From Dyadobacter fermentans (GTDB lineage Bacteria > Bacteroidota > Bacteroidia > Cytophagales > Spirosomataceae): 51,971 nt of DNA. The translations under genes and the position numbers were made by a program. Of this stretch, positions 8,245 to 16,552 are shown piece by piece (positions within the stretch are counted from its first letter, which is position 1; each line of letters starts with the position of its first letter). The stretch is taken from the NCBI RefSeq assembly GCF_019924045.1, contig NZ_JAHXBN010000038.1, forward strand, positions 1-51,971, read 5' to 3'. Below the pieces are notes generated by a model. It saw only the letters and a program-made list of their open reading frames with translations. It did not search any database and had not been told where the DNA came from.

Positions 8245-8299
8245 CGGAGCGGACGAAATCTTCGAGTAGAATTTGTTCTATTTAAGGTAGTAGTATCAT

Positions 8300-8343
8300 G
8301 AAAAAAGGGTGAGCAATGGCTGGTAACCATTTGCTCACCCTTT
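8300..8343 (-). terminator. Intrinsic terminator after the DUF6787 gene
   Basis: Thirteen-base arms AAAGGGTGAGCAA (8304-8316) and TTGCTCACCCTTT (8331-8343) pair perfectly around a 14-base loop. On the minus strand the stem is followed by a T-run (8299-8306). It lies 22 bases after the stop of the gene ending at 8365. Confidence 0.85.
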
Positions 8344-8364
8344 GGGGTATACTTTGTATTGCGC

Positions 8365-8694
8365 TTATTTTTTGAACTTGGCGGCGATCCAGCGGAACAT
8401 TTTCTTCTCCTTTTCCCAGAAAAACGAGAACTGCCCTAGCAGAAAGCCATACAACAGCAACAAGCTTTGGTAAGTCGGGAAAATGAACAGAATGTAGGTA
8501 ACCGTTTTGAGCCACATCGGCGTGGTATCGTCATATCCTAGCAGATAAAAGAGCCCTTTCCGGAGCCATACGACCGACGAACCCGACAAACTGAAAACTG
8601 CGAGTACCAATAAAACCTGCCTGGTTGTTTCCAATCCCCATTTTTCCTGCATTTTGCCCAACCAGGGCTGTGCATTCTTCTCTCCGCTTTGCAT
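8365..8694 (-). CDS. DUF6787 family membrane protein
   Basis: The 109-residue protein opens with a short hydrophilic Trp-containing segment (WLGKMQEKWGLE). Two hydrophobic segments follow at about residues 26-50 and 67-90, and it ends in a basic tail (EKEKKMFRWIAAKFKK). The N-terminal KWGLETTRQVLLVLAVFSLSG pattern is what I associate with DUF6787, a small Bacteroidota inner-membrane family of unknown role. The ATG at 8694 is the only sensible start. It is the last gene before a strong terminator; the preceding gene ends 112 bases upstream, so it could be the tail of the copper-island transcript or have its own promoter. Confidence 0.7.
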   Translation of the reverse strand: MQSGEKNAQPWLGKMQEKWGLETTRQVLLVLAVFSLSGSSVVWLRKGLFYLLGYDDTTPMWLKTVTYILFIFPTYQSLLLLYGFLLGQFSFFWEKEKKMFRWIAAKFKK

Positions 8695-8806
8695 ATATGT
8701 TATTGTATTGACTGCGACTGAATTTCCTGCAAAGAAACAACGCGAATCGCAAAAATCCTTGGTTTTAATGAAGGTTTAATAGCTGAGTTCGTGAAAGGCG
8801 GAGCAT

Positions 8807-10342
8807 TTATTTAATCTTTAAAAACACCAGCAACCCCAGCACACTTACGATCAAAACACTCGCAGCCGCAGCGGTCATAATCCCATCCCGCGCATTCTTG
8901 CCCAGGAAATCCAGTCCGCTGTATTTGTGCAGAAATGCGAAGCTGAAACCTTCCCGGCGGTTGTTGTCTTTCACTTTCGTCGAGAGACGGCTGGTGGTGG
9001 TTTCGATATAGTATGTCGTGTGATCGGGCGTATCGTAGGCGAGTTTTACCACCGGCAGCCGTTTGTTCACAAAGCCATATTCACCTGCAAAACTGGTTAC
9101 CAGCGAAGCCTTCTCAACTTCCACATCCGAAATAGGTGACGAAATTTGCGCTTCCATCAGGTCGCAGCAGCTTTCGGCGTTGCGCTCCTCCTGTGCGGCG
9201 AACTTGCGCGCGAGGTATTTCGCGAAACGGATATTGCCGTCTTCGAGCTTTTTGCCATCACGGATGTTGGTGTAATCCACCACGATTTTATCAGTCTCCC
9301 AGTCTCTCCGCACTGTTTGCCAGAAAATGTTCTCTCCCCATTTGATCAGCCCGATATTGGTCACGCCTTTGAGATCTATAATAGATGCCTGGGCGATTTC
9401 TTCGGTCTTGATCACCGGGTCGTACACGTATTTCTGTCGCTGGTCGGGATCGAGCTTCTGGATGGCGTGGTATGCGCCCGAGAATGCAAACGTGAATGTG
9501 AAAATGCTGCACCAGATGCCGATCGAGCGGTGGTATTTGCGCAAAATCCCACGTTGGTTAGCCGAGCGGCCGGTTTTAAACTTTTTCCACATTAACCCGT
9601 ACACCAGCACGCCGGCGACTGCCGAAAGGATAATGAGGCTCAGGAAAACCACCATTGCCGTAATGCGGATGGTATTGTTGGTGATCATATCCATAAAACC
9701 CCAGTTATGGAATGTGCTGAATATCCAGATGAAGGCTTTACGTCCGTTGTCGTTAAACGTAGCGAAACGGCTCTGGCCGGTTTCTACATAAATATCCATC
9801 TTTCGGTCGTCGTCGAAGCTGACTTTCCACACAGGCAAAAACCGGTTCACATATTTATATTGATCGGTAAATTCGGTGAGCAATGTGCTGGAAATGATTT
9901 TCGATTTCGGCTCGCCAAGCATGTAGCGTGCCATGTGTTCAGCATACTTTCGGTCACCTTCGGGCAGTTCGGAGCCGGTAGTAGTACTGAAATACCGTAT
10001 CTTGTCATCGATGCCTTTGACCTGATACCACGCATTTCCTTCAAACTTGACGAGCCGGAAGTTCTTAAACTCCGTGATTTTGTTTTGAGTTAAAACCGGC
10101 CCTAGCTGTAATGCCACATCCGCGGGCGCTACTGGGTCGACTTTGTAAAATTCATGCGCGATGGTCGTCTTGAACCAATGCGACATGAATGGGTGCATCA
10201 CGCCGGAGGCGGTCCAGAAAATGGTAGGAACAAGCGCCAGCAGCCCTAATATGCGGTGCCAGCGATAAATGTTTCTGCGGATCGTCTTTTCGGCTTTTGC
10301 CTTGAATGACTCCCTGGGTTGAATGGCAATTTCCTCGATCAT
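8807..10342 (-). CDS. PepSY domain-containing membrane protein (PiuB-like)
   Basis: The 511-residue protein has the PepSY-associated TM layout: one helix near residues 32-50, a long periplasmic loop, helices near 210-235 and 272-290, a second loop, and a terminal helix near 488-508. His residues sit at helix ends (YRWHRILG, GVMHPFMSHW, KYHRSIGIW, GAYHAIQ), as in haem-containing ferric-reductase-like relatives; a vicinal ESCCD motif lies in the second loop. Family members are commonly linked to iron or other metal uptake. It begins 6 bases after the TonB receptor stop, so the two are co-transcribed. A role in reducing or passing on the imported metal is inferred. Confidence 0.85.
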   Translation of the reverse strand: MIEEIAIQPRESFKAKAEKTIRRNIYRWHRILGLLALVPTIFWTASGVMHPFMSHWFKTTIAHEFYKVDPVAPADVALQLGPVLTQNKITEFKNFRLVKFEGNAWYQVKGIDDKIRYFSTTTGSELPEGDRKYAEHMARYMLGEPKSKIISSTLLTEFTDQYKYVNRFLPVWKVSFDDDRKMDIYVETGQSRFATFNDNGRKAFIWIFSTFHNWGFMDMITNNTIRITAMVVFLSLIILSAVAGVLVYGLMWKKFKTGRSANQRGILRKYHRSIGIWCSIFTFTFAFSGAYHAIQKLDPDQRQKYVYDPVIKTEEIAQASIIDLKGVTNIGLIKWGENIFWQTVRRDWETDKIVVDYTNIRDGKKLEDGNIRFAKYLARKFAAQEERNAESCCDLMEAQISSPISDVEVEKASLVTSFAGEYGFVNKRLPVVKLAYDTPDHTTYYIETTTSRLSTKVKDNNRREGFSFAFLHKYSGLDFLGKNARDGIMTAAAASVLIVSVLGLLVFLKIK

Positions 10343-10348
10343 AACCTG

Positions 10349-12694
10349 TTATTTTTTGCCAGTGAAAGTGTATTGCACGCCGAAAACGAATGTCCGGGGC
10401 GCAGCAGCATTGTAAGTCGTGCGATCGGTAGCGTTGTTGCCCCGGGTCGCATTGGTGGCGTAGAGCACATCGGTAAGGTTGAGGACGTTGGTGAACAGCT
10501 CGACGCCTTTCCAGTTGTAGCCCAATCTCATGTTAAGAATGTCGTAACCTTCGTATTTGACCGAATTGATCTGGTTCTGATAGTAGGAAGCCACATGCTG
10601 CCATTCCACCGACGACCGGAGATTTTTAAACCATTTGGGATAGTAGCTAAACTCCGTGTTCCAAAGCCAGCGCGGCGAGGAAGGCATATCCTTGCCATTG
10701 ACATTCTTCACGGCGTCGGACTCGCGGCTGCTCAGAGTGAACTCGTCATACCTGTGAATGGCCGTAGTACCGCCAAAACGGAGGAAGAACTCCTTCGTCG
10801 GCTTGTAGGTTACTCCGAATTCCGCGCCGCGGTGCAAAGTTTTTCCGGCCGATTGGTAATCGTACGAGTTGTCCGGTAGCCGCACGTTCAGCAGCTCGTT
10901 GCGGCCATTCATTTGGTAGAATGCCAGGTCAATGTAAACTTTATTGTCGAGGACGGATGCCCAGCCGCCGATTTCCGCATTATTGAATTCAGCCGGTTTC
11001 AGATTGTAGTAGAACAAGTCTCCGTTTTCCGCAGGCACAGTGCGCTTACGGAATACCGACGTTAGCCCCGGAGGAGAAAAGCCTCTCGAATAGTTGGCAT
11101 AAATCCCTTTTCCTTTACCCAAATCATATGTAGCCCCGATTTTCGGAGTAACCTTGCTATACGATTTGCTGCCCGATGTATTGTCGAGGAAATTGGTGTA
11201 TGTAAACGACATCCGGTCGTAACGCAGCCCTGCCGACACGCGAAGTTTTGGCAAGAGTTCGAAATCATATTGCGTATAAGCCGCAGTGTTCTTGATATCT
11301 GCATCATAATCCGCATTTCTGATGTCCGGGCGCTCTTGCACGATGGTATATTTCTCCACCGATTTTCCATCTGGACGCAGCTGGGCTGCCAGGTCGATCT
11401 GGTAGGACCAATAGTTGGATGGCGAGAAATCGAAAACGGCTCCTGTGATCAGTTTGGAATTAAGGAAACTGAACCGCTGGCTATGCTGGGCGAGTATGCC
11501 AAGGCTTTTGAAATCGCTCGAATTGATTTCGCCTTTGGCGGTTGTTTGCCCGGACGTCCAGCGGATGCCGTAGTTGGGGTTCTGACCGTGCTCATTTTTT
11601 CTTGCAAAAGCTGTTACGAATGTCTGTGAGCCATTTTTCCAATCCTTTTCAAGGGTTAGCCGGCTGCGCAGCGAGCTCACCTTGCGATAGGTAAAATCGG
11701 TTGTACTTACATACTGGCGTGAGTAAAAAGCAAGGCTGTCGACGCTACCGCTGGTTTGAGAATCGTACTCGCTGTAAGCCAGTGTGTAAATCAGGCGTGT
11801 CGACGGCGTGAAATGGTATTCCAGTCGGGCGTTGATCGCATTTTTGTCATAGTCGGAGCTTTTCATCCACGCGTCGCGCTGGTTCGCAACGAACCCGCCC
11901 ACGTAAGCGCCAAACTTCCCGATCATGCCGCCCGCACCATACTGAATGCGCTTACAACCCCATTGATCAGCCTGCACGCCGATTTTGGCGGTAGGTAATA
12001 TCGTAGGCCGCTGCGTGATAAAATTGATCGCGCCACCCACCGCTTCCGGGCCGTAAATAGAGGAAACAGGGCCTTTTACCACTTCCACCGAGCTGATCGC
12101 AAACTGGTTGAATTCCAGAATGGAGTTGTGGTTGAAGACACCCATCGGCCGGATCGGCACACCGTCTTCCATATATAGGAAATACGCATTGGTGGTAAAG
12201 GGCTGGCGGATCGCCATCGAATGCTGCTCGTTGCCGAGGTTCACCATCATCACGCCCGGTACTTTGTTTACGATCTCGTACATGGCCGTCGGTTTGGCCT
12301 CGTCGATCATCCGGGGGGTGAGTTTTGAAATGGCAATCGGGCTCTCGGTACGTAATGTCGCCTCGCGGTTGCCCGTCACAACCACCGATTGCAGGTTTTC
12401 CGCAGCGGCGTCCAGGCCTATTTTAACGCTCTTGCCATTTTCGATCCGGATTTCTTTGGCAGAAAACCCGATGCTGGAAACGCGTAACATCGCATTGGAA
12501 ACCGGGCTGTTGATTGCGAAGTGTCCATTATTGTCGGTTGTGGTGCCGAGGTTCGTCGAAACGATCTGCACCGTGGCCCCGGGGATGGGTTCTTTGGTCT
12601 GGGTATCGAATACGCTGCCTTCGATGCCCTGCGCGACAGCCGCCTGCGCGCATGCATACAGGAATATTGCCTGTAAAAATATTTTCAGGTTCAT
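10349..12694 (-). CDS. TonB-dependent receptor (candidate copper transporter)
   Basis: The 781-residue outer-membrane receptor has a signal peptide (residues 1-22), a carboxypeptidase-regulatory-like domain (about 23-105; GSVFDTQTKEPIPGATVQI), a plug (about 115-235, with DGVPIRP and SSIYGPEAVGGAINFI) and a 22-strand barrel ending in an aromatic strand (FVFGVQYTFTGKK). The plug region is rich in Met and His (NEQHSMAIRQ, RPMGVFNHN). Substrate is not readable from sequence. The neighbouring MbnP/MbnH-like pair makes copper or a copper complex the best guess, with an iron chelate as alternative. It is followed by the PepSY gene and preceded 44 bases upstream by an HCxxxC small membrane protein. 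Confidence 0.93.
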   Translation of the reverse strand: MNLKIFLQAIFLYACAQAAVAQGIEGSVFDTQTKEPIPGATVQIVSTNLGTTTDNNGHFAINSPVSNAMLRVSSIGFSAKEIRIENGKSVKIGLDAAAENLQSVVVTGNREATLRTESPIAISKLTPRMIDEAKPTAMYEIVNKVPGVMMVNLGNEQHSMAIRQPFTTNAYFLYMEDGVPIRPMGVFNHNSILEFNQFAISSVEVVKGPVSSIYGPEAVGGAINFITQRPTILPTAKIGVQADQWGCKRIQYGAGGMIGKFGAYVGGFVANQRDAWMKSSDYDKNAINARLEYHFTPSTRLIYTLAYSEYDSQTSGSVDSLAFYSRQYVSTTDFTYRKVSSLRSRLTLEKDWKNGSQTFVTAFARKNEHGQNPNYGIRWTSGQTTAKGEINSSDFKSLGILAQHSQRFSFLNSKLITGAVFDFSPSNYWSYQIDLAAQLRPDGKSVEKYTIVQERPDIRNADYDADIKNTAAYTQYDFELLPKLRVSAGLRYDRMSFTYTNFLDNTSGSKSYSKVTPKIGATYDLGKGKGIYANYSRGFSPPGLTSVFRKRTVPAENGDLFYYNLKPAEFNNAEIGGWASVLDNKVYIDLAFYQMNGRNELLNVRLPDNSYDYQSAGKTLHRGAEFGVTYKPTKEFFLRFGGTTAIHRYDEFTLSSRESDAVKNVNGKDMPSSPRWLWNTEFSYYPKWFKNLRSSVEWQHVASYYQNQINSVKYEGYDILNMRLGYNWKGVELFTNVLNLTDVLYATNATRGNNATDRTTYNAAAPRTFVFGVQYTFTGKK

Positions 12695-12738
12695 TATAAT
12701 GCTTTAAGAGATCAAAATTCAGTTAGGTATCATGAATT

Positions 12739-13116
12739 TTATCTCCTGGGCGGGCGCAGCAATTTGCCGATCGGCGCAGAGTAGAAAAGCAACTGATGGA
12801 AGAAACGAACCGGTTCACGGAATTCTACGGTCTCCAGTTCAAAGTTGTAAGTATAGCGTTGGGGGGTAAATAGTTGGATAACAGGTGTATTATGGACTTT
12901 TTCCGAAGTCTCTTTGTCCTGCTTTTCCTTCTGCTGTTTGAGCTTTTTGGCCAGGTAACATTTGCCGTCGCAATGCAGCTCGGGGCGTTTCCGGTTTTCG
13001 CAAAGCACCTTGGCAATGTATTCTCGGTTCAGTTTAAAATACGCGATCGTTCCCCACGGGCTGAGCGTGGGTAGCATAATAGCTGCGAGCAATATGTAGG
13101 CTATAACGGAGCGCAT
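12739..13116 (-). CDS. Uncharacterised small membrane protein with C-x8-HC-x3-C motif (copy 1)
   Basis: The 125-residue protein starting at ATG 13116 has one N-terminal hydrophobic segment (about residues 4-20). It carries the motif C39-x8-H48-C49-DGK-C53 followed by YLAKK, then a Lys/Glu/Gln-rich helix and a hydrophobic C-terminus. The longer frame from 13164 adds 16 unlikely residues. The same arrangement recurs in the gene at 15303-15698, so both are copies of one family. Three Cys and one His in 15 residues suggest metal or haem binding, but no family name is known to me. It sits between the MbnH-like gene and the TonB receptor on the same strand. Confidence 0.75.
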   Translation of the reverse strand: MRSVIAYILLAAIMLPTLSPWGTIAYFKLNREYIAKVLCENRKRPELHCDGKCYLAKKLKQQKEKQDKETSEKVHNTPVIQLFTPQRYTYNFELETVEFREPVRFFHQLLFYSAPIGKLLRPPRR

Positions 13117-13197
13117 ATTTTTTACTTTGGCTGTCGGCAATCGGCAGTCGGCTTTTTTGTCCAAACAAAAGTTCGAAAGCCGATAGCCGAAGTACCT

Positions 13198-14331
13198 TTA
13201 AAACGATGTCCCTACACCGGGGTCGGAAAAACGTTTGTCTTTGATAAAATCGTCGTCATTCAATGTTTTCAGAAATGCAATGATCGATTGCTTTTCTGCC
13301 GCTGTCAGGCTGATTCCCCGTTTTTGCCCTGCCACATTCAGTAGCGGGTCCAAAGTTGGGGAGACGTAAATGCTGTCCTTGCTGCCTGGCTTGTCGTTCG
13401 CGTAATGATCGAGTACCTGTTCAAGCGTTGTAAAACGGCCGTCGTGCATGTAAGGCGCGGTCAGGCCCACATTCCGCAAGCTCGGTACCTTAAATTTCAG
13501 CCGGTCATCGGCATTCAAAGTAATGGTATATCTTCCCTGGTCGTTGATCCGGTTAGGTATCAGGCCATTATTCCTGAATTTCTGATCAGTAAAAAGCTCC
13601 CCAGCATGGCAGGAACCACATTTTTGTTTGAAAATGGATAAACCATCCTTTTCCTGCATGGTCAGTGCGGAAGCGTCGCCTTTTAGAAAATAATCGTACC
13701 GGGAGGTGGCCGAAACCATGGTCACCATAAACTGCGACAGCGCCTTCATCATCCGGTCGGCGGTAATGCTATCGCTACCGAACGCCGCTTTGAACATTTT
13801 AGGATAATCGACTTGCTTAGCGGCACCCGCTACCGGCGTTTTTCTCAACTTCTCAATCACATTACCGACCCGCTCGTCCATCTCCACCTTATTTTGAATG
13901 GGTACCGGCGGTACCATATCCATATCATGTACGCCGCCATCCCAAAAGAAGGAAGTATTCCAGGCCATATTTTGCACCGAAGGCGCATTACGCGTGCCGA
14001 TCTTATCATCTACGCCGTGGCTGAGGTCGTGGCCATGGTGCGTAAATGCAGCTTGTTGCTGGTGGCACGTCCCGCAGCCGATATTGTCCGTCCGTGAGAG
14101 AATACCATCGTAAAACAGGAATTTCCCCAGTTCGACGCCTTCAACAGTCAGTGGGTTTTGGGATAAATCATAAACCGGGTCGGGAAAATAGGACGGCTTC
14201 GTCCATTGCAACGGCGTAGGCATATTGTCTGTTGGCTTAGGCCCCGGGTCGTCGGTGCTGTTCTTTTTGCAAGAAACAGCCAACGCCAGCAGTGCCGCCA
14301 AAAAGCCCAATATGCCCGTAGTCTTCTTCAT
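13198..14331 (-). CDS. MbnH/MauG-like di-haem cytochrome c peroxidase family lipoprotein
   Basis: The 377-residue protein has a lipoprotein signal with Cys at residue 21 (ALAVSC). Two haem c sites are visible: CGTCH at 86-90 and CGSCH at 238-242. The CcpA/MauG-type segment VPSLRNVGLTAPYMHDG falls near residues 282-298. MauG-type enzymes use a high-valent di-haem to oxidise residues on partner proteins; MbnH is the subgroup encoded beside MbnP. A true peroxide-detoxifying peroxidase is the alternative. The gene begins 20 bases after the MbnP-like stop, which strongly suggests enzyme and substrate. A surface or periplasmic location is inferred from the lipid anchor. Confidence 0.9.
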   Translation of the reverse strand: MKKTTGILGFLAALLALAVSCKKNSTDDPGPKPTDNMPTPLQWTKPSYFPDPVYDLSQNPLTVEGVELGKFLFYDGILSRTDNIGCGTCHQQQAAFTHHGHDLSHGVDDKIGTRNAPSVQNMAWNTSFFWDGGVHDMDMVPPVPIQNKVEMDERVGNVIEKLRKTPVAGAAKQVDYPKMFKAAFGSDSITADRMMKALSQFMVTMVSATSRYDYFLKGDASALTMQEKDGLSIFKQKCGSCHAGELFTDQKFRNNGLIPNRINDQGRYTITLNADDRLKFKVPSLRNVGLTAPYMHDGRFTTLEQVLDHYANDKPGSKDSIYVSPTLDPLLNVAGQKRGISLTAAEKQSIIAFLKTLNDDDFIKDKRFSDPGVGTSF

Positions 14332-14351
14332 TTTGTTCGTTAGCGCACTAT

Positions 14352-15182
14352 TTATTTGATCTTTATTTCCTTGACATTAAACATCCCGGCATAGTTGTCG
14401 GCGACATACTTGGTGGAATCGGTAAACATCAATGCCGGGCTTTTCTTGATACTTAATTGCGCCGGACCATTGAAAATTTTCTGGATATCGGCCTGAATCA
14501 GCACATTGGAAACAACGCTCGTGGTAACGATTGCCTTCTGACCAGGGAAAGTCAGTTTAACAGTCCTGAGGTTGTTGATTGTCCGCTCTGTTCTGCCGCC
14601 GAAAAAGCCGATATGGTAATAGTACTTGCCATTGGCGGTCGTTGCGGAATCGGACGAGCCTTCCAGTTTTAGGAAAATGTAGCCCGGGTTCCAATCCCAA
14701 TACATCGCCTCTTCATTGGTAGGCCCTGTGTAAATGTCCAGAATCCCCTTTCGCCCGGGTGAATCCGGTTCCATTACGCTGCGTATGCTGTCGACGCCCA
14801 CGGTGAACTCGATGCCTGTATAATCGCCTGTCAGCACATTCCGGATCGTCAGCTTTTGTGACTCCTTATTCGCCTCGCGGATCAGGAAGTAACTCGAATC
14901 CTGCGGTACCGTGAACACGCCGCCGTCCAATCTGATGAGTTTGATATTCGAAATGTAGTAGTTGAGCTTGCTGACTGTAAAATCCTCGCCTACCGCATTC
15001 ATATATCGTGTGCTGTCGAGCTGCAAATCCTTATCACCCACGATATTGTCGAATTGCAGCTGAATGGTTCCGGTTTCAATCGGATCGGTATCGTCGTCTT
15101 CGTCCGGGAAAGAGCAGGAAAACATCAGCAACCCCGAGGCCAGCGCCCACGCCGACAGCCATGAAAATGTCCTTTTCATCAT
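14352..15182 (-). CDS. MbnP family copper-binding lipoprotein
   Basis: The 276-residue lipoprotein (Cys at residue 23, followed by acidic PDEDDDTD) fits the MbnP/CorA-type family: an early strand IQLQFDNIVGD, the SKLNYYISNIKL segment, and the characteristic MYWDWNPGYIFLKLEG at residues 160-175. The mature protein has only two tryptophans, W162 and W164, both in that motif, and a His at 191 in YYYHIGF. In studied homologues one Trp is converted to kynurenine by the adjacent di-haem enzyme and contributes to copper binding. By analogy W162 or W164 is the candidate. The start could be either of two adjacent ATG codons (15182 or 15179). Confidence 0.88.
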   Translation of the reverse strand: MMKRTFSWLSAWALASGLLMFSCSFPDEDDDTDPIETGTIQLQFDNIVGDKDLQLDSTRYMNAVGEDFTVSKLNYYISNIKLIRLDGGVFTVPQDSSYFLIREANKESQKLTIRNVLTGDYTGIEFTVGVDSIRSVMEPDSPGRKGILDIYTGPTNEEAMYWDWNPGYIFLKLEGSSDSATTANGKYYYHIGFFGGRTERTINNLRTVKLTFPGQKAIVTTSVVSNVLIQADIQKIFNGPAQLSIKKSPALMFTDSTKYVADNYAGMFNVKEIKIK

Positions 15183-15302
15183 GTAGTTTTTGTAAAATGA
15201 AGTTGCACGCAGCTCATAGTCGCGCTTTAAGCCGGCAAAAATGGCGAACAGGATTTGTTCCAGCTAATGATAGAACTGTAAACGGGGTGATTTTATGCTA
15301 AA

Positions 15303-15698
15303 TCAGACGAGCGGGGGATGAAAAATATCGTCCACCGCAATGCGGGGTGTGAAGCAAGGGACAACAGAGAAAACGGCCTGGGGCAGCAGTTCGACGACAA
15401 CCGGTTGTTGCGCAAACGAAAAAACCGCACGCTGGTCCATTACCTGGTCGATAAGCCGCGACATATAAGTTTTTTCGGCCTGGCGTTTTTCCTGCTCATC
15501 CAGCGCAGCAATGCGTTTGGCGAGGTAGCATTTCCCATCGCAATGCATTTGCGGCCGGTTTTTGTTTTCGCAAAGGTTCGCAACGATATATTCGCGACGG
15601 ATTTCAAAATCCAGGTATAACAAAGGAATTACCCACACTTTGACCAGCATAAGGCCAAGCAGGCTGAGGGATATCCATTGTTTAGCAGAATTTCTCAC
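15303..15698 (-). CDS. Uncharacterised small membrane protein with C-x8-HC-x3-C motif (copy 2)
   Basis: From GTG 15698 the protein has 131 residues: a hydrophobic segment near residues 9-27, then C43-x8-H52-C53-DGK-C57 and YLAKRI, a charged helix, and a C-terminal segment with another Cys (VVPCFTP). The longer frame to 15782 is rejected because a TACCTTTG promoter box lies at 15749-15742 and the GTG position matches the start of the copy at 12739-13116. The two share the core motif and spacing but little else. It is the first gene of the presumed copper island, 120 bases upstream of the MbnP-like gene. Confidence 0.7.
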   Translation of the reverse strand: MRNSAKQWISLSLLGLMLVKVWVIPLLYLDFEIRREYIVANLCENKNRPQMHCDGKCYLAKRIAALDEQEKRQAEKTYMSRLIDQVMDQRAVFSFAQQPVVVELLPQAVFSVVPCFTPRIAVDDIFHPPLV

Positions 15699-15741
15699 AA
15701 TATCAGAAACGAACAAACCGGAGGAAATGGTGTTTGCGGGG

Positions 15742-15749
15742 CAAAGGTA
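15742..15749 (-). promoter_or_regulatory. Candidate promoter box TACCTTTG for the copper island
   Basis: A perfect TAnnTTTG -7 box on the minus strand, identical to the one before ffh. No good TTG lies at the -33 position. The predicted RNA start near 15735 leaves a leader of about 37 bases before GTG 15698, supporting that start over the in-frame upstream codons. Confidence 0.5.
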
Positions 15750-15797
15750 ACGATGAATGTTCAGAAACTGCTGAAATATCAAAATGTCTTGCCCGCG

Positions 15798-16256
15798 CTA
15801 ACGAATTTTATAGTGGATTTGTAATGACAAACCACCCGAATAGAGAAAGCGGTTGTTCAAACCTTCGATTGTATAACCAAACCCGGGAAAATACTGAACG
15901 CGGGTATCGGCAGCAGTCCGCCGCCCCATTACATTTCGGAAAGTTAGGCGCAGGAGCCAGTCATTGGCCAGGTTGAAATCAAAACCGAAATAGCCTTCGA
16001 CGCCAAAGGCGACATTGTTTGTTGCCTCGAACCGACCTTCATAGTCTCCAAACATCGGGCCCTTGAAGTGGAATTTGCCCTTGTAACCGGCAATGGAAAT
16101 GACCGGGCCGTAGCCTGCGTAGAAGATCCTGCGAGTGTTCCGTAATCGCCTTACTTCATATGCGGCGCGCAGATAAGTGCCCCTGAATGCCTGCGAGGGA
16201 TTAAAATCATTGTATTGGCGCGTGTTCCCGCTTGCAAAGCCCGCCCCGAAGTACAA
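15798..16256 (-). CDS. Outer-membrane barrel-like protein, C-terminal part of a probably frameshifted gene
   Basis: The 152-residue frame from TTG 16256 lacks a signal peptide but is rich in barrel-like strands (YFGAGFASGN, RGTYLRAAYEVR, NNVAFGVEGYFGFDF, LLRLTFRNVMG) and ends in LSLQIHYKIR, typical of a final barrel strand. The frame stays open upstream to 16310 and reads SGYYLLDLKKTGRRLYFG, which looks coding and lies inside the overlapping frame of the lipoprotein-like gene. The simplest explanation is one original gene of about 218 codons with a single shift near 16300. Two genuinely separate overlapping genes are possible but less likely. Confidence 0.5.
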   Translation of the reverse strand: MYFGAGFASGNTRQYNDFNPSQAFRGTYLRAAYEVRRLRNTRRIFYAGYGPVISIAGYKGKFHFKGPMFGDYEGRFEATNNVAFGVEGYFGFDFNLANDWLLRLTFRNVMGRRTAADTRVQYFPGFGYTIEGLNNRFLYSGGLSLQIHYKIR

Positions 16257-16464
16257 TCGTCGGCCGGTCTTTTTGAGATCGAGCAGGTAATAGCCTGATG
16301 GCCTCCTGGCTCACCGCATTCAGGGCATAAACCGAATCTAATTTCAGGGAATCGCCCGTAAAAAAGATCCGCGCGGACAGCTCCGCCTGCGGGCCGCAGT
16401 CAATGCAGCTTTGGACACAAATTCCCGCTAAAATGAGGATAACAGGGAGAAAATGCTTCATCAA
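16207..16464 (-). CDS. Lipoprotein-like N-terminal part of a probably frameshifted gene
   Basis: The 85-residue frame starts with a signal peptide and possible lipobox (ILAGICVQSC) followed by IDCGPQAELSARIFFTGDSLKLDSVYAL. After about residue 54 it turns into low-complexity basic sequence (PARSQKDRPTIVLRGGLCKREH) unlike the first part, while the other frame becomes coding-like there. The two halves therefore probably belong together. Whether the shift is a real mutation or a sequencing error cannot be told from one sequence. Confidence 0.5.
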   Translation of the reverse strand: MMKHFLPVILILAGICVQSCIDCGPQAELSARIFFTGDSLKLDSVYALNAVSQEAIRLLPARSQKDRPTIVLRGGLCKREHAPIQ

Positions 16465-16552
16465 AACGGTCTGGAAGATTTTAGACTAACAGTTAGACCC
16501 ATTTTCCCGAAATAGCGTTGCCGCCGGAGGATAATCGCTGTTTTCAAGCGCA

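Noticed and set aside
13198..14331. Ordinary cytochrome c peroxidase for peroxide detoxification
   Set aside because: Not excluded by sequence alone, but the 20-base linkage to an MbnP-like gene makes an MbnH-type protein-oxidising enzyme more likely.
15179..15217. A 12-codon minus-strand frame containing one Cys just before the MbnP gene, considered as a methanobactin-like precursor
   Set aside because: It lacks the paired Cys pattern of methanobactin precursors and no MbnB/MbnC-type biosynthesis gene is present.
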